A stretch of DNA of 64,000 nt from CAYNNP01 sp964398215 (GCA_964398215.1 CAYNNP010000004.1:3803-67802), one strand, 5' to 3'; positions 1 to 9,131 are shown, numbered from the stretch's first letter. Notes: generated by a model from the sequence alone, not told the origin. A program made the numbers and translations.

Positions 1-1
1 T

Positions 2-292
2 GCTAAGAACCCGAATGTGTACTGCAAGATTTCGGGACTGTTTCAGCGCAGCGTTCCGCAGCCGGCTCCGCTGGATCCTGAACATTATGGTTCCGCACTT
101 CGCGTGATCTGGAACGCGTTTGGAAAAGAGCGACTGATTTACGGTAGCAATTGGCCGTGCACAAAACACACAGGCAGCTACCAGAGTTTCGTGACTCTGG
201 TCGACAAGATAATCAGCAAGCAAGGCCAAGAGGCCCGCGAGCTGTACTACTGGAAAAACGCGGCAACGGCTTATCGGCTGCCGTTGAAGTAG
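2..292 (+). CDS. Amidohydrolase (amidohydrolase_2 family), C-terminal part only
   Basis: The reading frame is open from the left edge and stops at 290-292, so only the last 96 or so codons are present. The visible part contains NVYCKISGL near the start and YGSNWPC about 40 residues later. In metal-dependent hydrolases of the amidohydrolase_2 type (COG3618, TIM barrel) the matching segments are a strand reading N-x-x-C-K-x-S-G and a late strand reading F/YGSDWP that carries a metal-ligand Asp. Here that Asp position is Asn, which may mean a variant metal site or loss of activity. Typical substrates are lactones and sugar-derived acids; the substrate here cannot be told. The start lies outside the window. 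Confidence 0.75.
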   Translation, partial: AKNPNVYCKISGLFQRSVPQPAPLDPEHYGSALRVIWNAFGKERLIYGSNWPCTKHTGSYQSFVTLVDKIISKQGQEARELYYWKNAATAYRLPLK

Positions 293-319
293 CCGAGGTC
301 GATCCGCAATCCATCGCGT

Positions 320-2095
320 TTACATCTTTGTGACGTAGACGAAGTAGGCGCCGTGGATTTCGCCGTCGCTGCCGACAAACTGTGCTGTCATTCGCGTCTT
401 GGATTCCGGCAGCTTGAGGATGAAATCGATGTGTTTGTCACCAGGTTTGACGTCGCTGGTGGCTGAAACATCACCGATCTTGATTGTTGCCTTGACTGGC
501 GAAATCGCCTTGCCAACCGTTGCTCGGTAAGGTGTCACACCTGGTACATCGGCGCCTGCGGCAAGCGGTGCGTCGATTGCCAGATCGGATTCTTCGGGCC
601 AACGCCGAAGACTGATCTTGTACTCGCCCGCCTCGGTTACTTTTACGTTCCAGAAACCTGTGTTCTTGTCGCCGTTTTGCGCTTTACGCACATGCGATTG
701 ATTCCAGGGAGTTGAACCTGTTGTGATCCAATCGTGCGAGGTCAGGCGGGCGGGATTGTCCGCAGCGTGGCCAAGATAAATCGCAGTATCGTTCTTGAAA
801 GACGGCAAGAGTTCTGTCCACCATGCGTCGTAAAATGCAGTCAAGCGTTTGGCGACTTCGGGGTGTTTGTCGAAGACATTTTCTTTTTGTCCTGGATCCG
901 ACCTCATGTCATAAAGTTCTTTGCGGTTGTTCAGTCTCCATCGCTTTGTCATCACGGCACTCTTTCGCCATTTGATGGGATCTTTAACGCGTTGAGAGTC
1001 GGTTATCAAAATGCGATCGGGCCAGTCATCGCTGGGTTTGTCATTCAGCAAAGCGGAGAGGCTGGTTCCATCGAACTTGACGCCTTGGGGCGGACTGACT
1101 TTGCATAATTCAGCTAGCGTGGGCAAGACATCGACGTGTGCCGTGATTTCATTGACATCACGTCCGCCAACCAGCTTGCCATTTGGCCAGCGAATGAAGA
1201 ATGGGACACGGTGACCGCCGTCGTACTCGCTACCTTTCTTGCCACGCATGCCAGCGTTGAACACATTGCCGCCAGACGATGTGCCGTTGTCGGTTGTGAA
1301 GATAAAAATCGTGTTCTCAGATAGTTGTTCGTCGTCCAGAAACTTTCGTAATCGCCCAACGTTGTCATCAATGTTAGCGATCATGCCAAAGAAGTTTGCG
1401 AGACCGACGTTCTTGCTGTCATCCAAGTACGGCTTGCTGAATTTTTCCGGCGAGTGCATTGGACCGTGCGGAGCGTTGGTCGCAATGTATGCCAAGAATG
1501 GTTTGTCCTGCGACTTGCAATCTTTGATAAACCGTTTTGCGTAATCGAAAAACACGTCCGTGCAAAATCCTTTGACAGGCGTTGGCGTCCCGTTATGCCA
1601 ATAGCTGCCGTCAAAGTACGCGTTGTCCCAGTAGTCGGGCGTTTGGCCGACACCGCCACCGCCGTGGCGCATGACTTCGGTAAAACCACGGTCTTCTGGA
1701 CGATACGGATAGTTGTCGCCCAAATGCCATTTACCAAACATGCCCGTCTCATAGCCGCCGTCCTTGAAAACTTGGCCCATCGTGACCTCATTTTCTCGCA
1801 GCATTGATCGTCCCATGATCGTATGCCAAACGCCAGTACGATTGGTCCAGTGACCCGTTAGAAATGCCGACCGTGAGGGCGAACAAGTTGGCGAAACGTG
1901 GTAGTCCGTCAGCCTATACGAATCGCCATGCAGCGCGTCTAAGTTGGGAGTTTTTAGGGTCGGGTTGCCATGGCACGAAAGGTCCCCATAGCCTTGGTCA
2001 TCGGTGATCACGATCACAACGTTCGGTTTGTCAGCTGCGTAACAAGTGCCGATGGAGATTATGAACAGGGAAGCAATGCAAAGTAGCCGGGTCAT
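320..2095 (-). CDS. Secreted arylsulfatase-type sulfatase
   Basis: This 591-residue protein begins with a signal peptide (about residues 1-20), so it should act in the periplasm or outside. Residues 32-33 are the Asp pair that binds calcium in the alkaline-phosphatase-like fold. Cys71 lies in CSPSR, the C-x-P-S-R signature whose Cys is converted to formylglycine, the catalytic nucleophile. GKWHLG (about 121-126) supplies the conserved Lys and His, and TTDNG near residue 270 gives the second metal Asp/Asn pair. The last 150 or so residues form a beta-rich extension beyond the usual sulfatase core. Planctomycetes use many such enzymes on sulfated polysaccharides; the substrate is unknown. It may be co-transcribed with the oxidoreductase upstream (183 bp gap). 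Confidence 0.95.
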   Translation of the reverse strand: MTRLLCIASLFIISIGTCYAADKPNVVIVITDDQGYGDLSCHGNPTLKTPNLDALHGDSYRLTDYHVSPTCSPSRSAFLTGHWTNRTGVWHTIMGRSMLRENEVTMGQVFKDGGYETGMFGKWHLGDNYPYRPEDRGFTEVMRHGGGGVGQTPDYWDNAYFDGSYWHNGTPTPVKGFCTDVFFDYAKRFIKDCKSQDKPFLAYIATNAPHGPMHSPEKFSKPYLDDSKNVGLANFFGMIANIDDNVGRLRKFLDDEQLSENTIFIFTTDNGTSSGGNVFNAGMRGKKGSEYDGGHRVPFFIRWPNGKLVGGRDVNEITAHVDVLPTLAELCKVSPPQGVKFDGTSLSALLNDKPSDDWPDRILITDSQRVKDPIKWRKSAVMTKRWRLNNRKELYDMRSDPGQKENVFDKHPEVAKRLTAFYDAWWTELLPSFKNDTAIYLGHAADNPARLTSHDWITTGSTPWNQSHVRKAQNGDKNTGFWNVKVTEAGEYKISLRRWPEESDLAIDAPLAAGADVPGVTPYRATVGKAISPVKATIKIGDVSATSDVKPGDKHIDFILKLPESKTRMTAQFVGSDGEIHGAYFVYVTKM

Positions 2096-2185
2096 GAATG
2101 TTCTTGGTAAAAGGTGAAAGGTAAAAGTGTCTAATCTTGTTTTACTCTAAGGTTCTACAGGCCGCAGAGTACTGCAAAGCCGAGA

Positions 2186-2210
2186 CAAGAATCCTGAGTC
2201 AGGGTTCTTG
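2186..2210 (-). other. Hairpin between the oxidoreductase and sulfatase genes
   Basis: An inverted repeat of about ten base pairs with one G-U type mismatch (arms CAAGAATCCT and GGGTTCTTG with a short loop) lies in the 183-bp gap. There is no U-run after it on the minus strand, so it is a weak terminator or an RNA-stability element at best. Confidence 0.3.
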
Positions 2211-2278
2211 GGCTAAGCATGTTTTTTTAAGTCCGCCGTGAGGTCGATCGAAGCGACGGTGGTTGTTCCCGAGGTGGT

Positions 2279-3757
2279 TTAGACCTTGGTTGGATCAGGA
2301 ACTTGAAAGTCGGGGTTGTTGGGGTCTTTGAGCAACACGTTCGCACGTTCTGCGAACTTGCCAACGTGACGTTCGGTTTTCGGATCGAACGTTAGCTCTG
2401 GACCAACCATGTAATTGGCCTTGTCCTCTGGGATGCCAACGCCGTCTTTCATCATTGCGTGAAGTTTCAAGAAATGTTTGGTCGCGTCCGCGTTGTCACC
2501 GAACTGTCCCGCTTTCGCATTGAACGGTGTTTCTTTGCCCAAGCGATAGGAGTTGTTCATCAAGTGGCCAAGCACGCAGCCATAGTGAGCGTCCATGACA
2601 TTGCCGTTCGCCATGCTAGGATCGTTTGCGCGAACAGCCGCCAAGAACGCGTTCCAGTTTCCACCTGGTGTTACATCCCCAGGTTCCACATCAAGTTTCT
2701 CGGGTTCGGAAGCACCTGGACGCAAGATCTGGTATTTGCCTTCGCCCGTGATCACGCTCCCGTCTTCTAAGTAATACTCGTTGAAGACTTGGCGTTTGTA
2801 GTCTTTGTAGTTCACGTTTCGCACATTGAACATCACGTACTGGCCGTTTGGATACTCTGCCATTCCGAACATCGTATTCGGCGTTTCGCCCTGATCGTTC
2901 CATTGAAAACGTCCTCCCAGAGCGACAGTGCGGACGGGGTGCGTTTGGTCATCGTCGATCGCCCATCGCGCAACATCCAGTTGGTGTGTGCCCTGATTAT
3001 TCAGGTCGCCGTTTCCGGATTCCCAAAACCAATGCCAGTTGTAGTGCACGTAGTTTGCGTGGTATTGATCGATCACCGCGGGGCCTTTCCAAAGATCCCA
3101 ATCCAAATGCGCGGGAGGCGCCTCGACTGGTTTGTGACCAATTCCGCTGCGCGGCTTGCAACAGTAACCGTAGGCGATTTTTAAACGCGGAAGCTTGCCG
3201 GACTTTAGCATTTGATGCAGCCCCGCGATGCCCGCATTGCTGCGTCGTTGGGTGCCATGTTGAATCACAACGCCATACTTCTTTTGTGCCTCGACGCAAA
3301 CACGTCCTTCAACGACATCATGGCTCATTGGTTTTTCGACATACACATGCTTGCCAGCCTGGGCTGCCCAAATCGTGATCAGTGAATGCCAGTGGTTGGG
3401 CGTGGCTACAGAAATGGCGTCCAAGGATTTGTCTTCCAAGACCTTGCGAACATCCGAGGCAGCCTTTGTGGTGAACTTGCCTTTGGTGCGTTTCTCCAAT
3501 CCACTCATTGACCGCGACAAGACACGCGAGTCTGGATCGATCGTATAAGCGACTTCAACGTTCTTTCCACCAAGCCATCCGCCCAAATGGCTTTGCCCGC
3601 GCCCGTTCAATCCGGCGACAGCGATTCGAACTCGATCGTTGGCTCCCTTGATCTGACCTGAGGCACGAGTCCCCATCAGGATCAAGGATCCGCCTGCTGC
3701 GGAGGACGATTTCAGGAAGGACCGGCGGTTCGGCTTGCTCTTTTTCAGGTCAGACAT
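2279..3757 (-). CDS. Tat-exported Gfo/Idh/MocA-family NAD(P)-dependent oxidoreductase
   Basis: The 492-residue protein starts with a twin-arginine signal (NRRSFLK at residues 10-16 followed by a Gly/Ala/Ser-rich hydrophobic stretch), so it is probably folded with its cofactor in the cytoplasm and exported. A Rossmann nucleotide-binding segment follows (RIAVAGLNGRG, about residues 44-54). The VATPNHWHS stretch and the EKPMS motif near residue 140 are hallmarks of the family; the EKP Lys is the usual catalytic or substrate-contact residue. Family members oxidise or reduce sugars and inositols. Planctomycetes carry many Tat-exported paralogues next to sulfatases, as here, which suggests a role in polysaccharide breakdown. 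The exact sugar is not readable from the sequence. Confidence 0.93.
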   Translation of the reverse strand: MSDLKKSKPNRRSFLKSSSAAGGSLILMGTRASGQIKGANDRVRIAVAGLNGRGQSHLGGWLGGKNVEVAYTIDPDSRVLSRSMSGLEKRTKGKFTTKAASDVRKVLEDKSLDAISVATPNHWHSLITIWAAQAGKHVYVEKPMSHDVVEGRVCVEAQKKYGVVIQHGTQRRSNAGIAGLHQMLKSGKLPRLKIAYGYCCKPRSGIGHKPVEAPPAHLDWDLWKGPAVIDQYHANYVHYNWHWFWESGNGDLNNQGTHQLDVARWAIDDDQTHPVRTVALGGRFQWNDQGETPNTMFGMAEYPNGQYVMFNVRNVNYKDYKRQVFNEYYLEDGSVITGEGKYQILRPGASEPEKLDVEPGDVTPGGNWNAFLAAVRANDPSMANGNVMDAHYGCVLGHLMNNSYRLGKETPFNAKAGQFGDNADATKHFLKLHAMMKDGVGIPEDKANYMVGPELTFDPKTERHVGKFAERANVLLKDPNNPDFQVPDPTKV

Positions 3758-3908
3758 TTGGTCACCTGGATTGGTGTGGCGGGATTTTTCGGCTTAAAAC
3801 GCAGGTTATTGTAGCAAGACATTGCCGTTGGCTGCGGAAAATCATGTTCTGGCAGTAACCGGTGCTATGATTATCCCAGGAGACTCGATTACGCAATTGG
3901 GCAGGTAA

Positions 3909-5246
3909 ATGATGAATATGAATGTAAAAAAGGCAGTCTGGATGGTTCGAATAATGGCTTTGGGTTTGGCGGTCATTGTCGTGGCGTCTTCACAGGCGTG
4001 GGGGCAGGTCTCAGGACGAGGGGCAAGATTGTCTGGCGCGAATAGCATTCGAGGAGCAAGGGGCGTGACGAGGGCGCCGTCAATACGTGGTTCATCAGGG
4101 ATCACGCGTGGAGTCCCGTCGTCAGCCTTTCGAGCACCATCGTCAACCATTCGGAGGCCGTCTGCAACGTTTCGAGCACCGTCAGCAACGATTCGAGCAC
4201 CGTCAGCAAACTTCCGAGCACCATCGTCCATTTCGCGGGTACCGTCCTCCATTTCGCGAGTGCCATCATCAAGGTTCTCAGTACCGAGTTCAGCGTTCCG
4301 CACGCCCTCCAGCTTTCCGTCACGAGCGGGTAGTTACCGGGGACAGCGAAGTCCGTCGATCGGTGTTCGCTCGCCTTTGAGTGGGGCTTCGATTTTGCGT
4401 TACCCGTCTTCGTCGATTTATACACGCGGGTACTCGTTTGGCACATCGCTGAACTCTCCGTACTACGGCTCTAGCATCAGGTACTCGAACGTTCCGTCAG
4501 TGGGTGGGATTTCTATCTACAGTTATCGTTCGCCATCGGGTGTGTACACAACGCCAAGCTATGCTGCCCCTTACTACAACGCAGCCAGTGCAAACAACGA
4601 AGCGTACATTCGCGATCTGGAAAACCAAAAACAGTTGGCACTAGTTCAAGAATTACGACTGCGAGCTGAACTTGAACGAGAACGATCTGCAAACAGGATT
4701 GAATCTGCAAGGCCGCCATCCGCTCCGGCGCCACAGCAAGCAAACGGCTCACCGCAATTTGCAATGGGTACATCACTGCTAACCGACAGTATCCGTGGGT
4801 TGGATGATGCCGACGTGTGGATGGACTACTTGAAACCAGATCAGGTTGCTCGAGCAATGGAGGCTGGAGACAAGACGTCGCTGAATCGACTTGCAATGGC
4901 GTTCACGGGCGTTGCTGCGAACCCAAAACTCGCTCGCATTTCGTCGCTGCCTGGGTTCAACGAGACAATGCAAACACTAGGGTCGTTTTTGGAACCTGGC
5001 ACCAACGCCCCTGCACCGATCTCGAATCCTTCAACCGAACCAGTTCGTTACGGCAGCCCAACTCCAGCTGCTGAACCGTCACCAGCAGTGATCGAACAAG
5101 GCACGCACTCAATTTTGGAAACCGAAGGCGATTCTTCTGCGGCTGACATTGAACAAGCAAAAGATAGTGCGGTGGAAGAAATTGAGCTGCCTGCTCCGCT
5201 ACCGCTAAACGCACCACAGATTGTGGAAAACGCCGAGGAAGTCTAG
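3909..5246 (+). CDS. Secreted protein with nine heptapeptide repeats, function unknown
   Basis: I do not recognise this 445-residue protein. It has an N-terminal hydrophobic segment ending near AWGQ (residues 30-33), which reads as a signal peptide. Residues 74-136 are nine consecutive seven-residue units of the type F/I-R-x-P-S-x-x (consensus FRAPSST), all basic and Ser/Pro-rich. A Ser/Tyr/Gly-rich segment follows to about residue 225, then a short charged coiled-coil-like helix (about 228-268) and an acidic, Pro/Ala-rich tail. The composition suggests an extended surface or cell-wall-associated protein. A strong terminator follows the gene. The start at 3909 has another ATG one codon later; the upstream GGGCAGG is only a weak ribosome site. 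Confidence 0.8.
   Translation: MMNMNVKKAVWMVRIMALGLAVIVVASSQAWGQVSGRGARLSGANSIRGARGVTRAPSIRGSSGITRGVPSSAFRAPSSTIRRPSATFRAPSATIRAPSANFRAPSSISRVPSSISRVPSSRFSVPSSAFRTPSSFPSRAGSYRGQRSPSIGVRSPLSGASILRYPSSSIYTRGYSFGTSLNSPYYGSSIRYSNVPSVGGISIYSYRSPSGVYTTPSYAAPYYNAASANNEAYIRDLENQKQLALVQELRLRAELERERSANRIESARPPSAPAPQQANGSPQFAMGTSLLTDSIRGLDDADVWMDYLKPDQVARAMEAGDKTSLNRLAMAFTGVAANPKLARISSLPGFNETMQTLGSFLEPGTNAPAPISNPSTEPVRYGSPTPAAEPSPAVIEQGTHSILETEGDSSAADIEQAKDSAVEEIELPAPLPLNAPQIVENAEEV
4128..4316 (+). repeat. Nine 21-bp in-frame tandem repeats
   Basis: A stretch of 189 bp reads as nine 21-bp units, each coding one heptapeptide with a fixed Pro-Ser core. The third to fifth units are closest in DNA (repeated CGAGCACCGTCAGCAA-like blocks), pointing to recent slippage or unequal exchange; the outer units have drifted. 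The length is a multiple of three, so gain or loss of units keeps the frame. Confidence 0.85.
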
Positions 5247-5278
5247 CTCTCGCGTTCGCGAAAATTGATCTTCAACGC

Positions 5279-5309
5279 ATGACGGGCAATCTCGCCCGTC
5301 ATTTTTTTT
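5279..5309 (+). terminator. Rho-independent terminator after the heptad-repeat gene
   Basis: The arms ATGACGGGC (5279-5287) and GCCCGTCAT (5294-5302) form a perfect nine-pair stem with a six-base loop, followed directly by a run of eight T. It ends the transcript of the gene stopping at 5246. Confidence 0.92.
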
Positions 5310-5492
5310 GCCAATTCAGTGAGTCGCAGCGCACTTGGCGCGTTTTTCTTGAAAGTCGCCGATGGATTGCATTCTGTTTTGTTTCAATTGGCGCGTGATT
5401 GATAGTAAATTGTCAAACATGACTTTGGCGCAGCGTGCCGTATCCGGAAGAGGAGTGACCATAGTCAGCCGCAAACCACAGGCCGATCCAGA

Positions 5493-8156
5493 ATGAATCG
5501 AACAACCCCGCTCGCCATCTTGCTGTTTGTGTTGACTATTTTGTTGACGCCGGGGCCGGCGATCGCAGACGTGACGCTGCCACAGATCTTTTCAAGCAAC
5601 ATGGTGCTTCAGCGCGAATTGCCCGTGCCGATCTGGGGCACCGCTGATCCAAGCGAAGAGGTCTCTGTGAAGTTTGCAGGCCAGTCCAAACAGGCAAAGG
5701 CAGACTCCGCTGGCAAGTGGATGATCTTGCTAGATCCGCTGGCAACATCCAACCAAGAACAAGCGTTGCTGGTTGAAGGAAACAACAGACTGGAGCTTAC
5801 CGGCGTGTTGGTCGGCGAAGTTTGGTTGTGCAGCGGCCAGTCGAACATGGCCGATTCGTTCAACTCAAGCAAGAATCGATTTATCGAACCAAAATATTTC
5901 GACAAAGGCTTGGCTCGCATGCGAGTCTCTACTCGGCGAGGCTGGACGGGGATCGACGAAAAAACACAACGAACGGTCTCGCGGGTTGGATTCTACTTTG
6001 GCGAAAAATTGTATCGAGAGCTGGATGTACCGGTCGGTCTGATCCTGCGTTACAACTCCGGGACTCCGATTCAGGCGTGGATTCCCAAGAACGACTCGGA
6101 AGTGATTCGAAAGCGGCTTGGCATTCCAAAAGATTGGAATGATTCTGCTGAAAACCGTAACCCTGGCGTTCAGTTCGCCGACAAGATTGAACCGATCGTA
6201 CCCGTTTGTTTTCGCGGTGTGATCTGGTACCAAGGCGAACGCAACGCCAAAACACAGACAAGCTACGAATACCGGCAACTGTTGCCTTTCATGATCGATA
6301 ATTGGCGACGACTGTTTGCTGATCGTGCAAAAACACCAGTGCGAAAGTTTCCTTTCTATTACGTTCAAGTGCCAACTCAAGAGGCGAGTGGCGAGTGGCC
6401 TTGGCTGCGCGACTCCATGCGTCGCGTGCTTGCGACAACGCAAAACACCGGGATGGCGGTCTTCTATGATCACGGCCCAAGTCTGCATCCACGCGACAAA
6501 CACCATGCAGGGCAACGGCTAGCCCTTTGGGCACTGGCCAAAGACTACGGCAGAACAAAGCTGCAGTATTCCGGACCATTACTCAAGGGCGTCACGTACC
6601 GTGGCAGCACAGCTGAACTGCGTTTCGACCATATCGCTGACGGACTCAGGAATCCAAGTGGCGACGACTCAGACCTCAAGTTCTTTGAGATCGCTGGCGA
6701 AGATGGCAAGTACGTTTCCGCCGAGGCAAAGATCGTTGGTGACCAGGTACATGTGACGAGTTCGCAGATTAGCGATCCAAAATTTGTGCGTTACCTTTTT
6801 CGCAAACCGCAGCCTGATTCCGCCATCAGTCTTGTCAACTCAGCTGGCTTGCCTGCATCAAGCTTCACGACGGATGAATTCAAGCCGCCGCGCGAACCAG
6901 TTGCAAAGACCGCCCAAAGAGGAAAGCTGACCGAAGCCGAATCGGCCAAACGCAAATCGAGCCGAGCCGCAAAACGCGCTGAACGGAAGAAGAATTCGCC
7001 GGCCAGAGTCATGAAGGCAGAGGACGCCGCTGCGTTGAAGGAATCCAATGGACTCGCTCCGGAAATCATCGACTTGTCGTCCGAAGATATTTCATTTGCC
7101 AAAGAGCAGCATCTTGCCGATCTCAAGGAGCCGTTTCTCGATACCGCGCCGGAGGACATGGCGGATGGTATCGAAGTAGGTGAGTTTGGGAGTGATAGCG
7201 GCAACAAAAAAGCGATCTTGTCGCTGGCCAGAGAAATTGCCGCCGGCCAACACGGCCAAGTTGACAGCTTGTTGATTCACCACGATGGGCGATTGATCTT
7301 TGAGTCATACTACCGTCGCGGACGGGCCAACTATCCCCATTACCAAATGTCAATCACCAAGTCGTACACGGCGCTGGCCCTGGGACGATGCGTTGAGTTG
7401 GGTTATCTGAAGATGTCGGATCTGGATCGTCCTGTACTCGAGTTTCTAAAGGATGTCGATCAGGGGAAACTCGCGGCAGGCTGTGACACGATCACGTTGC
7501 GTGACGCGCTGAATATGCACTCAGGGATTCGCGTTGACAAAGAAACGTTCAACAAGCTTCGTCAAACACCTAGCAAGCTTAAGGGCCAAGGTCAGATCCA
7601 GGCCTACTTTGAAAACACGGCGCCCATCACCGCAAAGTCCAAGCAATACAAGTACCAGTCATCCGACCCATCGATTGTGATGCAAGTGATTGAAACGGTG
7701 GTGCCTGGGCCTGCTGAGGAATTCATCAAACGGGAATTACTGGCGCGGCTGGGAGTCTCGAAGTTTGGCTGGCAGGATGATGTCAGCGGTTTGCCAAAGT
7801 CTGCCGCTGGCAGCAGCATGCGGTCACGCGACATGATCAAGTGGGGAATGCTGGTTCAGAGCGGCGGAAAGTGGGATGGCGAGCAATTGGTGCCAGCGGA
7901 ATTTATCCAAAAAGCGACTTCCAAAATCCACACGAACCGGCAAGGCACTTCGTACGGATTCTTTTGGTGGCGCAACGAAGTCATTGTCGATGGAAAGGCA
8001 TACGACATGAAATCAGGCCGCGGAGCTGGTGGTCAATTCATCATGATGATTGATGAACTGGATTTGATCATCGCGATCACATCTCACAACAACGGCATGG
8101 GCGAAATGCTCAAGACCGCGCCGCAGCGCATCATTCCTGCGCTGGCAATACGCTAG
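5493..8156 (+). CDS. Fusion: sialate O-acetylesterase (SGNH) plus beta-lactamase-fold serine hydrolase
   Basis: The 887-residue protein has a signal peptide (about 1-25) and two hydrolase domains. The first (about 30-470) matches sialate O-acetylesterases: WLCSGQSNM places the SGNH nucleophile at Ser116, IWYQGERN is the block with the oxyanion Asn, and HPRDKHH (332-338) supplies the catalytic Asp/His region. A Lys/Arg-rich, Ala-rich linker spans about 477-506. The second domain (about 560-887) is a class C beta-lactamase-like serine hydrolase with SITK (620-623) as the SxxK motif, Y-Q-S in place of Y-x-N, and a Gly-rich GRGAGGQ strand at the third motif position. Such domains are mostly esterases or peptidases. 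Both probably act outside the cytoplasm, perhaps removing acyl groups from glycans. No partner gene is adjacent. Confidence 0.92.
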   Translation: MNRTTPLAILLFVLTILLTPGPAIADVTLPQIFSSNMVLQRELPVPIWGTADPSEEVSVKFAGQSKQAKADSAGKWMILLDPLATSNQEQALLVEGNNRLELTGVLVGEVWLCSGQSNMADSFNSSKNRFIEPKYFDKGLARMRVSTRRGWTGIDEKTQRTVSRVGFYFGEKLYRELDVPVGLILRYNSGTPIQAWIPKNDSEVIRKRLGIPKDWNDSAENRNPGVQFADKIEPIVPVCFRGVIWYQGERNAKTQTSYEYRQLLPFMIDNWRRLFADRAKTPVRKFPFYYVQVPTQEASGEWPWLRDSMRRVLATTQNTGMAVFYDHGPSLHPRDKHHAGQRLALWALAKDYGRTKLQYSGPLLKGVTYRGSTAELRFDHIADGLRNPSGDDSDLKFFEIAGEDGKYVSAEAKIVGDQVHVTSSQISDPKFVRYLFRKPQPDSAISLVNSAGLPASSFTTDEFKPPREPVAKTAQRGKLTEAESAKRKSSRAAKRAERKKNSPARVMKAEDAAALKESNGLAPEIIDLSSEDISFAKEQHLADLKEPFLDTAPEDMADGIEVGEFGSDSGNKKAILSLAREIAAGQHGQVDSLLIHHDGRLIFESYYRRGRANYPHYQMSITKSYTALALGRCVELGYLKMSDLDRPVLEFLKDVDQGKLAAGCDTITLRDALNMHSGIRVDKETFNKLRQTPSKLKGQGQIQAYFENTAPITAKSKQYKYQSSDPSIVMQVIETVVPGPAEEFIKRELLARLGVSKFGWQDDVSGLPKSAAGSSMRSRDMIKWGMLVQSGGKWDGEQLVPAEFIQKATSKIHTNRQGTSYGFFWWRNEVIVDGKAYDMKSGRGAGGQFIMMIDELDLIIAITSHNNGMGEMLKTAPQRIIPALAIR

Positions 8157-8195
8157 AGCCTCAAAGCGTATTTGAACGTGATTGAAAAGCCGTAG

Positions 8196-8215
8196 CTGGT
8201 GGCATCAGCCACCAG
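8196..8215. repeat. Short hairpin between convergent genes
   Basis: CTGGTGGC (8196-8203) and GCCACCAG (8208-8215) form a perfect eight-pair stem with a four-base loop. It lies between two convergent genes and lacks a T-run on either strand, so it could act as a bidirectional transcript end or belong to a dispersed repeat family; only one copy is visible in this window. Confidence 0.5.
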
Positions 8216-8261
8216 AAAGCAGAAAACGCCGCGCTTTTGGCGAAGCGTGAGCGCCGATGTT

Positions 8262-9131
8262 CTATTGTTTCTTGGCCGTTCGTTTTACGTCATCGACGAT
8301 TTTCTCAGTCATTCTTGATCGGTATTCCATCAACGTATTTGGGCCACTGAAACCTACAACCGTTTCGTCCCAATCAAGCTGCTTGCTCAGCATACGGCCG
8401 TTGTCGATATCAAATCGGATCGTACCATTGCTGAGTTGCTGGACCACTTGAGCACGCACCGATTCTTGATCCATTGGTGTTAGTGGCTCGCTCTTTACTG
8501 AAAGAGTTGCAACTCCTGTTTCGACCTTCACAAGCTTGTAGACTTCGCGAATCTTGATTGGTTTTACAAGACCGTCTTCGGTTCGTGTTTTGACTTCGCG
8601 CGGAACGCTCCAGCGATCACCGATCTTCAATGCCTTTTCTGGTAACGCCAGGGTGATTGGCCCCATTCCGAGGGTTGCTTCTGTGCCGCCCGAACTTTTC
8701 CGATTGATAACTTGGCCGGTCAAGTTGATCGTCAGGGTTGAAAGTTCTTTTCCCATTTGATCGGCAACCTTTCGGAACATCCTGGGGACGTCGTCCTTCG
8801 AATTGCTAGACCAGCGAATTTCGTCTTCATCATCTTTCTGCTGTGTCATCTGAACTTCGTCGATCACATGAGCAAAGGTAACCTGATTAGGTTGTTGCTC
8901 GGTCACATCCCAGTGTCTTTTACTGATGGTGTGAACTTGTGAAATCCCCTCCGTTCCTTGCACACGAGTCTTCGTCTTGGCGACGTGAGTAACCTCGTAG
9001 TGAATTTGTTCTCCCTTCTTGAGCTTGTATCGCAACAAGTAGGTAGCGGCATCGTCTTGGGCGATACCGAAAGAAACAAAAGAAACTGTCAGCAAAGCGA
9101 TCATTATTCGGGCCACGATACGTATCTCCAT
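8262..9131 (-). CDS. Exported protein of unknown function
   Basis: This 289-residue protein starts with a cleavable signal peptide (about residues 1-24, ending near FGIAQ). The mature part is mostly predicted beta-strand with many Thr, Val and Lys residues and alternating polar/hydrophobic runs. It contains no catalytic motif that I recognise. The layout, a strand-rich protein opening with a Y-x-L-R-Y-K-L-K-K-G-E-like segment, resembles exported planctomycete proteins given DUF numbers, but I cannot name one. It lies 133 bp downstream of the seven-haem cytochrome on the same strand, so co-transcription is possible but not shown. Confidence 0.8.
   Translation of the reverse strand: MEIRIVARIMIALLTVSFVSFGIAQDDAATYLLRYKLKKGEQIHYEVTHVAKTKTRVQGTEGISQVHTISKRHWDVTEQQPNQVTFAHVIDEVQMTQQKDDEDEIRWSSNSKDDVPRMFRKVADQMGKELSTLTINLTGQVINRKSSGGTEATLGMGPITLALPEKALKIGDRWSVPREVKTRTEDGLVKPIKIREVYKLVKVETGVATLSVKSEPLTPMDQESVRAQVVQQLSNGTIRFDIDNGRMLSKQLDWDETVVGFSGPNTLMEYRSRMTEKIVDDVKRTAKKQ

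Noticed and set aside
1454..1807. Plus-strand frame of about 117 codons
   Set aside because: It is antisense to the sulfatase catalytic domain with no ribosome site or recognisable product.
4128..4316. Regular 21-bp repeats that could suggest a CRISPR array
   Set aside because: There are no spacers between units, and each unit codes for a heptapeptide in the same frame of a larger exported protein.
5865..6515. Long open frame (216 codons) on the minus strand
   Set aside because: It lies inside the esterase domain of the fusion gene at 5493-8156, whose catalytic motifs identify the real coding strand.
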